A stretch of 64,000 bases of DNA from Natronosalvus vescus (GCF_023973145.1 NZ_CP099546.1:1984001-2048000), one strand, 5' to 3'; shown: positions 8,519-17,096, numbered from the stretch's first letter. The notes: a model not told the origin generated them from the letters alone. Translations and numbers: made by a program.

Positions 8519-9354
8519 TGTTCGAGGAGCGTTCGCTCTCGCCGGCCGTCGACGCCGTCCGAGCGGAACACGCCCCAGAGACGCTGGTGTTCGACGTCGA
8601 CCGGGACTTCGAGACCGTGCCGCCGGCACAGGCCGAGTCGCTCGGGTTGTTCGTCGAGTCACTCGAGCCAGCCAGATATCCGTCGGCCTGGCTCCCCGCG
8701 GACGCACCCCACCTGTTGGCTCGCTACGCTGGCTCCGACTTTACCATCGGCATGCCCGGCGACGGCAGCGTCGTCTGGACGCGCCAGACCAGCCCGCCCG
8801 TCCTGCTGGTCAAGGCTCGTGTCCAGGGTGCCCCCGAGTCGTTCATCGACTTTCTGCTGGCGGAAGCGCTGGTGCAGGTCGGCCTCGAGGTTCCCGAACA
8901 CTTCCTGGGCTTTTTCGAAGACTCGTACCGCGACCTCGACGCGGCGGTGCCGCTCGACCCCAACGCGACCTACCAGATCGCTGCCGCGCTGTACGACGGC
9001 TGGGTGGGCCTCCAGACCGGCCCGATCTTTGCCGGCTGGGACGACGACCATCCCGAGCTGGCCGCAGCGTGGCACGACGCCGGGAGTCGCCTCGAGGGGC
9101 GGCTCTCGGGCCTTCCCGGGGCGGTCGCTCGCGGGGAGACGGACTTCGCCGATGCGACCGAACTGGCGTGTGCGGCGATCAAGCACGCCTCCGACCACGA
9201 TTACGACAACGGCCACGATCAGCCGCTCGAGCTACCGGCCCCGTTCGCCGCCCTCCAGACCGGGGCCTATCGCGATCACGGCCCTGCCTACGCGATTCGC
9301 TGGGCCGAAAAGACGTTCCGGGCGCTCGAGGATACCGATTCGTCGGGTTCGTAG
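8518..9354 (+). CDS. Conserved haloarchaeal protein, unknown function
   Basis: A 278-residue acidic soluble protein with no membrane segment and no catalytic motif I recognise. It is rich in aromatic and Asp/Glu residues, with a helical second half (ESFIDFLLAEALVQVGLEVPEHFLGFFED, ELACAAIKHASDHDYDNGHD). The start ATG overlaps the stop of the preceding 30-residue peptide gene by one base, so the two are probably translated together. It converges with the gene at 9367, leaving only 12 bp between the two stops. Confidence 0.7.
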   Translation: MFEERSLSPAVDAVRAEHAPETLVFDVDRDFETVPPAQAESLGLFVESLEPARYPSAWLPADAPHLLARYAGSDFTIGMPGDGSVVWTRQTSPPVLLVKARVQGAPESFIDFLLAEALVQVGLEVPEHFLGFFEDSYRDLDAAVPLDPNATYQIAAALYDGWVGLQTGPIFAGWDDDHPELAAAWHDAGSRLEGRLSGLPGAVARGETDFADATELACAAIKHASDHDYDNGHDQPLELPAPFAALQTGAYRDHGPAYAIRWAEKTFRALEDTDSSGS

Positions 9355-9366
9355 CCGATTAGACGC

Positions 9367-9945
9367 TCAGAACGCTGTCGTCACGTTGCCTGCTTCGTCC
9401 AGGTCGACGATTCCGTCGAACAGCGCTCTGAACTGCTCGACGATCTCGTCGTCGTGTACTTCTTCCGAGAGGTGAAAGAGGCCGATCGCGTCGTGTGCCT
9501 CGAGCAAGTTTACCAGCCGTTCGACCGTCTCGAGTGCGGCCCGCTCGCCGGCGTAGTAGGCGAGTTCGGTGACCGAATCGAAGCTAACTCGCACCTTCCC
9601 GTCGTTGGTCTCGAGGAAGCGTTCGACCTGGCGGACGATGCCGTCGACGTCGTCGGGGGCGGCGACGTAGTGGACGTTGTCGCTCGAGCGACGGGAGTAG
9701 CCGCGTTCGATGCTCAGCGTGTCGAGGATGACGGCACGGGATTCGTCGACGTCGTAGTACTCGAGTTTCTGGGTGACCTCTCGAGCGGTGGTTCGCGTCG
9801 AGACGACGAGAAAGGAGTCGGTGTCGGTTTTGAGAAAGTCGGTATCGATACGATCCGTCTCCCCGGTGCTCGGATGCAACAGAAGCACGCTCGTCCCACC
9901 CGGAACAGTATCGGGCGTGTTCTCGATTTCGAGTGTGTAGTCCAT
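9367..9945 (-). CDS. Degenerate RecA/KaiC-fold protein (DUF7504-like)
   Basis: A 192-residue protein that resembles a haloarchaeal family of RecA-fold proteins without a working ATP site. It begins with a strand-rich part (TSVLLLHPSTGETDRIDTDFL) in the place of a Walker A loop, but the Gly-Lys-Thr is missing. VRVSFDSVTELAYYAGERAALETVERLVNLLEAHDAIGLFHL occupies the place of the Walker B strand and following helix. I chose ATG 9945 (MDYTLEIEN) over an earlier one, because the upstream extension looks non-conserved. The family name is from memory. Such proteins often sit near signalling genes; none is next to this one. Confidence 0.6.
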   Translation of the reverse strand: MDYTLEIENTPDTVPGGTSVLLLHPSTGETDRIDTDFLKTDTDSFLVVSTRTTAREVTQKLEYYDVDESRAVILDTLSIERGYSRRSSDNVHYVAAPDDVDGIVRQVERFLETNDGKVRVSFDSVTELAYYAGERAALETVERLVNLLEAHDAIGLFHLSEEVHDDEIVEQFRALFDGIVDLDEAGNVTTAF

Positions 9946-10118
9946 ATTGGAGTGAACAACTTGCGGGATTGACTTAAGGATGCGGATATCTGGCAGGCGG
10001 CGGTCGCCCATCCGATGTTCGGGGTGTATCCGGTGCTCGAGGTGGTATTGTATCGCAATTACACTCGAGACACGTCACCGTCAGTTGACCAGACGGCAAG
10101 ACGCGTCAACGCAGCGGC

Positions 10119-11261
10119 CTACATCTGGTCGTTGCGCGTCGGGAACCACGCCAGATCGTGTGTCGCCCCCAGGTCGACACTGACTGGCTCGTTGAGATCG
10201 ATCTGGTCGGCGTGGTTGTGCATCGCCTCGACGGTAATGCCCGAATCGAGTTCGATCCGATAGAGGATGGTCGGTCCGAGGTATCGACGGTAGGTCACTT
10301 CGCCGTCGGCGTTCTCGGGCGTGGTCGGCGTGGCGATCACGTCGTCCGGGCGGAGCAAGACGTCGATATCGGTTCGGTCGTACTCGAGGGCGAGGCCGTG
10401 GATCCGGTCACGGCCGATGGGGCCGAGCGTGGTGTGGACGATGTCGCCGTCGACACGGCCGGGGACGAAGCTGGCGTGACCCAGGAAGCCGGCGACGAAA
10501 CGGGATTTGGGGTGCTGGAAGATGTCCTCGGGCGTATCGATCTGTTTGAGCTTTCCGCCGGCCATCACCGCGACGCGGTCGCTAATCGAGAGCGCTTCTT
10601 CCTGGTCGTGCGTGACCGAGATCGCGGTGACGCCGGTGGCTTTCAGGATTCGGCGAACCTCCTCGCGCATTTCGACCCGGAGGTCGACGTCGAGGTTCGA
10701 AAACGGTTCGTCGAGCAACAACATTTCGGGTTCGGGTGCGAGTGATCGCGCGAGCGCGACCCGCTGTTTCTGTCCACCCGAGAGCTGTTCGGGCGAGGAC
10801 TCGCCCTGATCGCCGAGCCCGACGAGCTCGAGCAACTCCGCGACCCGCCGGTCGCGCTCGGCTTTCGGGAGGTCGCTGATCCCGAAGGAGACGTTCTCGG
10901 CCGCCGTCATGTGCGGGAACAGCGCGAAGTCCTGAAAGACGACCCCGACGTCTCGCTGTTCGGGTGGGACGAACGTCGAGTCGTCGGCGACGGCCACTGG
11001 CTCGCCGTCGATCCGAATCGACCCGCTCGAGGGGCGCTCGAGGCCGGCGAGTAGCCGGAGCGTCGTGGTCTTTCCACAGCCAGACGGGCCGAGCAGCGTC
11101 AGAAGTTCGCCTTCGTCGACCGACAGCGAGAGCGTTTCGACGGCGCACTCGTCCCCGAAGAACTTCGAGACGCCGTCGACCTCGAGGATAGGGGTGGTCT
11201 CTGACAGTTCGGTCTCGGTGCGGGTCGGTTCGGTCAGCGTGCGTTCGTGTTCGACGGACAT
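10119..11261 (-). CDS. fbpC: Ferric iron ABC transporter, ATP-binding protein
   Basis: This is the ATPase that drives iron import by the FbpABC-type transporter, bound to the inner face of the membrane. Walker A is GPSGCGKTT (residues 58-66). The Q-loop region is FQDFALFPHMTAAENV, the ABC signature is LSGGQKQRVALARSL and Walker B is LLLDEPFSNLD. A TOBE-type C-terminal domain follows (residues about 250-380). The first 25 residues are a polar extension not usual for the family. The gene diverges from fbpA across a 448-bp region with three iron-regulator-like palindromes, and the permease gene follows fbpA, so the transporter is complete. Spermidine or other PotA-type transport is less likely given the fbpA-like partner. 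Confidence 0.9.
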   Translation of the reverse strand: MSVEHERTLTEPTRTETELSETTPILEVDGVSKFFGDECAVETLSLSVDEGELLTLLGPSGCGKTTTLRLLAGLERPSSGSIRIDGEPVAVADDSTFVPPEQRDVGVVFQDFALFPHMTAAENVSFGISDLPKAERDRRVAELLELVGLGDQGESSPEQLSGGQKQRVALARSLAPEPEMLLLDEPFSNLDVDLRVEMREEVRRILKATGVTAISVTHDQEEALSISDRVAVMAGGKLKQIDTPEDIFQHPKSRFVAGFLGHASFVPGRVDGDIVHTTLGPIGRDRIHGLALEYDRTDIDVLLRPDDVIATPTTPENADGEVTYRRYLGPTILYRIELDSGITVEAMHNHADQIDLNEPVSVDLGATHDLAWFPTRNDQM

Positions 11262-11383
11262 GAGAGCGAGAGTGATCGACCGACGTGAGTCGCGAGGAGC
11301 GCCCGTTCGGCGTCGATTAGTGAAGCGGGCGTGCCTACAGGCGCGTCGGTGCTAGTTCTGTCCCCACATTTACGCCCCTAGGA

Positions 11384-11399
11384 TTTAGGCCTTCCTAAA
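11384..11399. promoter_or_regulatory. DtxR-type palindrome, fbpC side
   Basis: TTTAGG-CCTT-CCTAAA, a 6-4-6 inverted repeat, is the copy of the TTAGGC-like box nearest fbpC. It lies 123 bp before the fbpC start. DtxR/SirR/Idr-type metalloregulators of bacteria and haloarchaea bind TTAGG-N-CCTAA-like sites. The arms are slightly less perfect than the two copies nearer fbpA. Confidence 0.6.
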
Positions 11400-11524
11400 A
11401 TTCCCAGTTTCGCGCGTACGCGACCCCTCCTCGATGTCTCGACTCGAAATCTCGAGGTTTGTTTCGGGCGAGTGCATTGCCGGGGCGCCGATGCCCTGAA
11501 TCCGCCGACGGATTCCCCCTCTCT

Positions 11525-11538
11525 TTAGGCTCGCCTAA
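11525..11538. promoter_or_regulatory. DtxR-type palindrome, central copy
   Basis: TTAGGC-TC-GCCTAA, a perfect 6-2-6 palindrome in the middle of the fbpC-fbpA gap. It has the same arms as the copy at 11687-11700. It could serve either of the divergent promoters. Confidence 0.7.
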
Positions 11539-11652
11539 CAATCGACACGCTCAAGCGGCATAGGCTCCCCTCAAACAAATAGTTCGTCATAACTGACGTG
11601 AAACCCGTAACGTCAGGGGTTCCTACCACGTCACAATCTAGTTTTGTCCTGT

Positions 11653-11668
11653 TTTTGGCCGACCAAAA
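11653..11668. promoter_or_regulatory. Second palindrome type upstream of the fbpA TATA box
   Basis: TTTTGG-CCGA-CCAAAA, a perfect 6-4-6 inverted repeat, ends nine bases before the fbpA TATA-like box, where transcription factor B or an upstream activator would bind. Its arms differ from the TTAGGC boxes, so it may bind a different protein. Confidence 0.45.
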
Positions 11669-11676
11669 TCGATGGC

Positions 11677-11682
11677 TATAAG
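11677..11682 (+). promoter_or_regulatory. TATA-like box of fbpA
   Basis: TATAAG lies 33 bp before the fbpA ATG at 11710. A transcription start 25-28 bp downstream would fall a few bases before the ATG, so the transcript would be almost leaderless. The palindrome at 11687-11700 lies between this box and the expected start site, a position where bound repressor would block initiation. Confidence 0.55.
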
Positions 11683-11686
11683 TGTT

Positions 11687-11700
11687 TTAGGCTGGCCTAA
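11687..11700. promoter_or_regulatory. DtxR-type palindrome at the fbpA start site
   Basis: TTAGGC-TG-GCCTAA, a perfect 6-2-6 palindrome with the same arms as 11525-11538. It lies 5 bp after the TATA-like box and 9 bp before the fbpA start codon. The position suggests repression under iron sufficiency by a DtxR-family protein; the regulator itself is not in the window. Confidence 0.75.
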
Positions 11701-11709
11701 ATTAGGTAG

Positions 11710-12861
11710 ATGGCGAACGACACACGACGACGTTTCCTCGTAACGACCGGCGTCGCGGCGAGCGGTTTCGCCGGGCTGGCCGGTTGTCTCGGTGGAAGCG
11801 ACGATGGCAACGGCAACCCCAGTTCGATCGCTGACGCCGAACCCCTCGGTTCACCCGTCGACTCCTCTGCGGTGAGCTGGGACGATCTGGGCGACCTCGA
11901 GGGCGAGGTCACCATTTACTCCGGGCGGACGCGAGAGCAGATCGACCCCGTGTTCGTCGAACTCGACGAGCGCTACGAGAACCTCGACCTCAACCTCTTC
12001 CACGACGACAACGACGTCTACGTCAACCAGATCCTACAGGAGGGCGACGCCACGCCAGCGGATCTGATGTACTCACAGGATCCCGGCGCACTGGGCGAAC
12101 TCGAGCGCAACGACGCGCTGCAAGCGCTCCCCCAGGACGTTGTCGACGCCGTTCCGGAGAGCTACCGCGACCCAGACGGCTACTGGACGGGCGTCACCGG
12201 CCGAGTTCGGTCGATCATCTACCACACAGAGCGCTGGGCGGATCTCGGCTACGACGCCGACGACTTACCGACGAACATCTTCGAGTACGCGACCGACGAA
12301 CGCTTCCAGGACATCATCTCGACCCGGCCGAACTCCGGGACGTTCCGTGGCTTCATCCAGGCGATGGTCGAACTCGAGGGTGAGGAGGCAACCCGGGAGT
12401 GGGTTCGCGGGATGGTCACCGATCAGAACGTCCAGCTGTTTTCGGGTGGCTCCAACCAGGCGGCGGCGATCGATCTCGGTGGCGATGGCGATCCGATCGT
12501 CGGCCTCGGCAACAGCTACTACGCGGCGCGCATTCTCGACGAAGATCCCGACGCGCCGATCGATGTCGCGTTCACCGAGAACGATCCCGGCTGCCTGTTC
12601 AGCGTCGCGGGCGTCGGCGTGATGAACGAGGTCGACGACCCAGAACTCGTCGCCGAGTTCGTCCGACACCTGCTGGCCGCGGAGGGACAGGAGTTCATGA
12701 TGGACGCCAACGGCGAGTATCCCGTCGTCGAGGGCATCGATTACGTCGGCGACCTGCCAAATCTCGAGGACATCAACCCGCCGTCGTTCGACCTCAGCAG
12801 CTTCGACATGGATCTGCGCGAGGCACAGGATCTCCTCAACGAGGAGGGAATGACCGTCTAA
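11710..12861 (+). CDS. fbpA: Ferric iron ABC transporter, substrate-binding lipoprotein
   Basis: This is the extracellular iron-binding component that delivers Fe3+ to the permease. The N-terminus is a twin-arginine signal (TRRRFLVTTGVAASGFAGLAGC) with a lipobox ending in Cys at about residue 26, so the mature protein is lipid-anchored on the cell surface. A Gly/Asp/Ser-rich linker follows. EGEVTIYSGRTREQIDPVF begins the binding-protein fold, which is of the type-2 periplasmic iron-binding class (YSGR and the TGVTGRVRSIIYHT motif near residue 160). The length of 383 is usual. It is followed after 202 bp by fbpB and is probably repressed through the palindromes upstream. Confidence 0.9.
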   Translation: MANDTRRRFLVTTGVAASGFAGLAGCLGGSDDGNGNPSSIADAEPLGSPVDSSAVSWDDLGDLEGEVTIYSGRTREQIDPVFVELDERYENLDLNLFHDDNDVYVNQILQEGDATPADLMYSQDPGALGELERNDALQALPQDVVDAVPESYRDPDGYWTGVTGRVRSIIYHTERWADLGYDADDLPTNIFEYATDERFQDIISTRPNSGTFRGFIQAMVELEGEEATREWVRGMVTDQNVQLFSGGSNQAAAIDLGGDGDPIVGLGNSYYAARILDEDPDAPIDVAFTENDPGCLFSVAGVGVMNEVDDPELVAEFVRHLLAAEGQEFMMDANGEYPVVEGIDYVGDLPNLEDINPPSFDLSSFDMDLREAQDLLNEEGMTV

Positions 12862-13063
12862 TATCGACCGTTCACCACATTGTCGAAGTGCCACTCCTTA
12901 TAGGGAACCGACGCCTTCCCCCGAGGACGGTTCGTTCCATTTCGAGCCGGGACACCGAAGACGCGACTTGATCGACCGCGCACGTACCGAGGGGACTCGA
13001 GGTGCGTATCAGTGGGTTCAAGCGAGTCGAACCCCAATCTCCGTCTCAACGACTCTCGCTCCA

Positions 13064-14674
13064 ATGAGGCCTCTCACGCGCTATCTCGATTCGGCCGGCC
13101 GCCGACTGCCGGAGAGCTCGCGATTCGACCAGTCGGCGGTGGTGCTGGCGCTGCTGAGTGGACTCATCGCGTTTCTGGTCGTCTCGCCGATGTTCTGGCT
13201 GCTCTGGCAGGCCGGCACGGTCGACCCCGTGCGTGCGTACGGGCTCCTGGTCTCTTCACAAACGGCATCGGTGACGCTCAACAGCCTGGTGTTGATGGGA
13301 ATCGTCACCGCGTGTTCGATCCTGCTCGGGGTTCCGCTCGCGGTGTTGACGACCCGGACCGATCTGCCGTACCCGCGCTTTTGGACCGTCGTCGCCGCCC
13401 TGCCGCTCGTCATCCCGAGCTACATCGGTGCCATCGCGTTCGTCGCGATGTTCGGTTCTGGCGGCGAGATCGACAGTCTGCTGGGGGTGACGATTCCACG
13501 GATCGACGGCCTTCGCGGTGCGGCGTTCGTCATCACCCTCTACACCTATCCCTACGTCTTTTTAACGACCCGGGCGGCCCTGCTGTCGATGGACTCCTCG
13601 CTCGTCGACGCCGCGCGAACGCTCAACCACGGCCGCCTCGGTGCGTTCCGTCGAGTTACCCTCCCCCAGATCCGTCCGGGAATCGCCGCTGGTGCGCTGT
13701 TGGCCGCCATGTACGCCGTCTCCGACTTCGGCACGCCGGCGTTCATGCAGGTGAGCGTCTTCACCAGCACGATCTACTGGGAGTTCCGCGGCTTCGCCGT
13801 CGAGTACGCCGCCTTGCTCGCCTTGCAGTTGATCGCCATCGTCGCGGTCATCCTCGTCATCGAAGCCGGCATCGGTCGCGACGAGGATGCGAGCGGCGGA
13901 ACCGGACGGGGAACCACGATTCGACTGGGCTTCTGGAAGTGGCCCGCGATGGGATCGATCGCCGCGCTGGGCGTCCTCACCCTCGTCGTCCCCGTCGCCA
14001 TCTTCACACGGTGGCTGCTCGTGAGCCAGGGCGACCCGATTCCCTCCCTGGAGTTCCAGTGGGAGTTCGCGTACAACTCGGTCTACCTCGCGCTGCTGGC
14101 AGCGCTGGCGGCCGTTTCGTTCGCACTCCCGGTTGCGTACTACTCCGGGCGGTACAACTCCCTGCTCTCGCGGGTGTTCGAACGGGCGACCTACCTCGGA
14201 TTCGCCGTGCCTGGTGTCGTCATCGGCCTCGCGCTGGTGTTTCTCGGCACCCGGACGCTCCCCTCGCTGTACCGACAGGGCGTGTGGCTGCTCGTGTTCG
14301 CCTACGTCGTCCGATTTCTCCCCCAGGCCGTGGGCACCGTTCGCTCCTCTGTGCTCCAGATCGACGCCAGGACGGTCGAGGCAGCGAGCACGCTCAACGC
14401 CGGCCGCCTCGAGACGTTTCGCCGGGTCACCCTGCCACTGATCGCCCCCGGCGTCGTGGTCGGGGCCGCGCTCGTCTTCCTCACGACGATGAAAGAGCTG
14501 CCGATGACGCTGATGTTACAACCGGCCGGAATGGACACCCTGGTGATCATCATCTGGGGTGCCCAGAACGCGCTTGCCTACCGGTTCGCGGCCATCCCTG
14601 CGCTGTTGTTGATTCTGATCTCCGGGCTCTCGATGTTATTGCTTCTCCGGCAGGAAGGATACGACGTGAGCTAA
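13064..14674 (+). CDS. fbpB: Ferric iron ABC transporter, permease (fused two-domain)
   Basis: This is the membrane channel of the iron transporter. At 536 residues it is the double-length FbpB type, with two tandem permease domains in one chain (residues about 40-275 and 310-530). Each carries the ABC EAA-loop that contacts FbpC: DAARTLNHGRLGAFRRVTLPQIRPG in the first half and EAASTLNAGRLETFRRVTLPLIAPG in the second. About 11-12 membrane segments are visible. I chose ATG 13064 (MRPLTRYLDSAG). The frame extends upstream, but that sequence is polar and probably untranslated. fbpA ends 202 bp before, so the two may form one transcript. Confidence 0.9.
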   Translation: MRPLTRYLDSAGRRLPESSRFDQSAVVLALLSGLIAFLVVSPMFWLLWQAGTVDPVRAYGLLVSSQTASVTLNSLVLMGIVTACSILLGVPLAVLTTRTDLPYPRFWTVVAALPLVIPSYIGAIAFVAMFGSGGEIDSLLGVTIPRIDGLRGAAFVITLYTYPYVFLTTRAALLSMDSSLVDAARTLNHGRLGAFRRVTLPQIRPGIAAGALLAAMYAVSDFGTPAFMQVSVFTSTIYWEFRGFAVEYAALLALQLIAIVAVILVIEAGIGRDEDASGGTGRGTTIRLGFWKWPAMGSIAALGVLTLVVPVAIFTRWLLVSQGDPIPSLEFQWEFAYNSVYLALLAALAAVSFALPVAYYSGRYNSLLSRVFERATYLGFAVPGVVIGLALVFLGTRTLPSLYRQGVWLLVFAYVVRFLPQAVGTVRSSVLQIDARTVEAASTLNAGRLETFRRVTLPLIAPGVVVGAALVFLTTMKELPMTLMLQPAGMDTLVIIIWGAQNALAYRFAAIPALLLILISGLSMLLLLRQEGYDVS

Positions 14675-14798
14675 CCGGTCGACGCCCAGAACGTCGATAG
14701 AGTGTTAGAGACGAATCCCAGGCGATCCGACGCTCACGACCGGTCGCTGGCTGCCGGCGAACGAAACTTCCTTTCCCGGCCCGCTCGAGAGTGGGCGT

Positions 14799-15479
14799 AT
14801 GAGCGTTCGCGAGGAGTTCGACGCGTGGGCGGCCGACGGCCGCGACAAAGGGATGGAGACGCGCCACTGGCACACCGCCAGGCACGCACTGGCACGGATG
14901 CCGGTCGAAGCGGGCGAGACGGTGCTCGACCTGGGCTGTGGGAGCGGCTACGCCGGACGCGCCCTCCGGGTGACGAAGGGTGCCGGGCGGGTCTACGGCC
15001 TCGACGGTGCGCCAGAGATGGCACACAACGCCGCGGGCTACACCGACGATCCGCAGATCGGGTACGTCATCGGCGATTTCGGTGCCCTCCCGTTCGACAC
15101 GGACAGCATCGACCACGTCTGGACGATGGAGGCGTTCTACTACGCCGCCGATCCACACCGGACGCTCGAGGAGATCGCCCGCGTGCTCCGACCCGGCGGG
15201 ACGTTCTACTGTGCGGTCAACTACTACGAGGAGAACGTCCACTCCCACGACTGGCAGGAGCACATCGCCGTCGAGATGACCCGATGGAACCGCGAGGAGT
15301 ATCGAGAGACGTTCCGCGACGCCGGGCTCGTCGTCGCCGCCCAGGACAACATTCCGGATCGAGAAACGGAGATCCCCGACGTCGACGCGTTTCCGACCGA
15401 GGACTGGGAGACTCGAGCGGCGATGCTCGAGCGCTACCGCGAGTACGGGACGTTGCTGACCGTCGGCGTCGCGCCCTGA
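14799..15479 (+). CDS. Class I SAM-dependent methyltransferase
   Basis: A 226-residue methyltransferase of the Methyltransf_11/25 type. Motif I is VLDLGCGSGYAGRAL (residues about 43-57). YGLDGAPEMAHNA is motif II, IGDFGALPFDTDSIDHVWTMEAFYY carries motifs for the methyl-donor pocket, and LRPGGTFYCAVNYY is motif III. It stands alone between fbpB and the convergent DUF1684 gene. A run of five T follows the stop (15490-15494) and could end transcription. The substrate is not deducible; ubiquinone/menaquinone-type or small-molecule methylation are both possible. Confidence 0.85.
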   Translation: MSVREEFDAWAADGRDKGMETRHWHTARHALARMPVEAGETVLDLGCGSGYAGRALRVTKGAGRVYGLDGAPEMAHNAAGYTDDPQIGYVIGDFGALPFDTDSIDHVWTMEAFYYAADPHRTLEEIARVLRPGGTFYCAVNYYEENVHSHDWQEHIAVEMTRWNREEYRETFRDAGLVVAAQDNIPDRETEIPDVDAFPTEDWETRAAMLERYREYGTLLTVGVAP

Positions 15480-15507
15480 ACGCTGCCGTTTTTCTCTCAG
15501 CCCCCTC

Positions 15508-16107
15508 TCATTCCGGTGCCTTCTCCCCCGCCGGAATCGCCACCTCGAGCCAGTTCTCCTCGGGCGGAAGCGGGCAGTCGAACGTCTCGCTGAAGGCACA
15601 GAACGGCGAGTACGCCAGGTTGAAGTCGACGAGCAGGTCGTCGCCGTCCTCGAGGCCGCCGTCGACTGCGAGTTCCATGTACCTGCCCCCGCGGTAACTC
15701 TGCTGGCCGGTCGTCTTGTCCCGGAACGGGACGAACAGCGTCTCGAGCCCGCCGTCCTGGCTGTAGGCCGCGAGTTCGTACCGGCCGTCCTCGAGATCCG
15801 GATCCGCTCGAGTGAGGTCGAACGCGAGCGTGGCCACGCGGAGATATCGCATCTCGCGACCGGCGCTCGTCTCCATCGCCACGGGATCGGCCTCGGGGTC
15901 GTCGACGAGCGAGACGGTTGCGTCGACGCGGTAGTCCGGATCCGGCGGGAAGTACTCGAGCCCCTCGAAGTTCGAGCGCTCCTCCGGCGGAATCGGCGAC
16001 TGGGGGTGGTCGGCGAAAAATTGGTCTTTCTCCGCGCGCTTTGCCTCGAGCGTCTCCCGATACGCCTCGGGATCGGTATCGGACGTGAGGTCTGCTGGGT
16101 CGGTCAT
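15508..16107 (-). CDS. DUF1684 domain protein
   Basis: A 199-residue cytosolic protein with the strong signature of the DUF1684 family. It has a conserved middle (RVATLAFDLTRADPDLEDGRYELAAY, LFVPFRDKTTGQQSYRGGRYMEL) and the hallmark VDFNLAYSPFCAFSETFDCPLPPEENWLEVAIPAGEK at the C-terminus. The family is found in bacteria and archaea without a settled function. The full family length is present. The gene converges with the methyltransferase gene (28 bp between stops) and lies 45 bp downstream of a small membrane protein gene on the same strand. Confidence 0.9.
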   Translation of the reverse strand: MTDPADLTSDTDPEAYRETLEAKRAEKDQFFADHPQSPIPPEERSNFEGLEYFPPDPDYRVDATVSLVDDPEADPVAMETSAGREMRYLRVATLAFDLTRADPDLEDGRYELAAYSQDGGLETLFVPFRDKTTGQQSYRGGRYMELAVDGGLEDGDDLLVDFNLAYSPFCAFSETFDCPLPPEENWLEVAIPAGEKAPE

Positions 16108-16152
16108 AGCCGCCGGTTCGCCGTCCGGACGGGTATGCCTGTCCCTCTCCGG

Positions 16153-16551
16153 TCAATCGACTCGATCCACGGCCTCTGCTGACTCCCGCTCTTTCGCTGC
16201 CTCGTACGCGATGTGGAACTCGTAGCCGAACCAGCCAACGACCGTCAGCCCGGTGATCGCCCAGATGGTCAGGCGTTCGAGGCCGCTCGCTCCGCCGACG
16301 AAAAACAGCGCGAAGACGACGGTCAGGAAAACGACAATGCGGAGGCGCGTCACCGTGGATCGCTCCGAACCGGTGGCGGCCAGATACAGCTGTGGCGCGG
16401 CGACGCCGAGTCCGACGACCAGCAGAAAGCCGAACAGCGGGCTCGACCAGTGTGGCAACCCGAAGGCTGCCGTCACGACCTCGAGCCCCACCACGATGAC
16501 GGCGATGAGCGCCATCGACACCAACAAGACGCGACTCTCTCGAGAGACCAT
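16153..16551 (-). CDS. Small four-helix membrane protein
   Basis: A 132-residue protein with four hydrophobic segments (about residues 8-30, 36-56, 70-88 and 92-112). The C-terminal tail is strongly charged (EFHIAYEAAKERESAEAVDRVD). No motif is recognised. It lies just upstream of the DUF1684 gene on the same strand (45 bp), so the two may be co-transcribed. Confidence 0.65.
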   Translation of the reverse strand: MVSRESRVLLVSMALIAVIVVGLEVVTAAFGLPHWSSPLFGFLLVVGLGVAAPQLYLAATGSERSTVTRLRIVVFLTVVFALFFVGGASGLERLTIWAITGLTVVGWFGYEFHIAYEAAKERESAEAVDRVD

Positions 16552-16687
16552 ACCCTCGATTCGAGCGCCAGGGGTTCAGCCGTTTTGGTTCGTCGCTCGA
16601 GTGGCGTCGTTATCACTGTTCGATATCGCTCCTGCTCGTCTTCGTCATCGCCCCTGCTCGTCTTCGTCTTCGTCGTCGACAACCCGA

Positions 16688-17074
16688 TCACTCCAGCGGG
16701 TGTGCAATCGTCGTCAGCAGGGCGTTCTCCGCCTGTCTCGAGTCCAGTCGCGTGTGCTGACAGACGACCGGAATATCCGATTCGATCACGCTCGCGAACG
16801 GCTCACCTCTGGGAATCGGTTCCGGTTCCTCGAACTCGTTGAATCGGAAATGCCTGGTTCGCTCTGCGGGAACGGTCTTCTCGTACGGGCCGACGGGCTC
16901 TCGATCGGTGAAGTACACCGTAATCTCGATGGCCGCGTCCTCGTCGGTCGTGTTCAGGACGCAGATGGTCTCGTGGCTCTCCATCTCGGGTTCGGGGCCG
17001 GTGCTTCCATCTGGAACGTACCCTTCGGGAATCGCCCAGGTGTGTGTACCCGTCATCGTGTCCGTGCCGTCCAT
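16688..17074 (-). CDS. Sensory rhodopsin transducer-like protein (ASRT family)
   Basis: A 128-residue soluble all-beta protein of the family that includes the Anabaena sensory rhodopsin transducer. The family signature is nearly complete: WAIPEGYVPDGSTGPEPEMESHETICVLNT, VYFTDREPVGPYEKTVPAERTRHFRFN and VVCQHTRLDSRQAENALLTTIAHP. In cyanobacteria the tetrameric protein binds the cytoplasmic face of a rhodopsin, but many members occur where no rhodopsin is adjacent and may bind sugar or DNA instead. No opsin gene is nearby here. The ATG at 17074 is preceded by a strong hairpin (17077-17096); a GTG at 17080 is an alternative start. Confidence 0.85.
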   Translation of the reverse strand: MDGTDTMTGTHTWAIPEGYVPDGSTGPEPEMESHETICVLNTTDEDAAIEITVYFTDREPVGPYEKTVPAERTRHFRFNEFEEPEPIPRGEPFASVIESDIPVVCQHTRLDSRQAENALLTTIAHPLE

Positions 17075-17076
17075 AA

Positions 17077-17096
17077 CCACGGGGATAACCCCGTGG
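17077..17096. repeat. Perfect 8-bp stem-loop at the start of the ASRT-like gene
   Basis: CCACGGGG-ATAA-CCCCGTGG forms a perfect stem of eight base pairs with a four-base loop, ending two bases before the ATG at 17074 on the minus strand. If transcribed, it would place a stable hairpin right at the start codon. It could be a translational control element or an operator. Confidence 0.5.
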
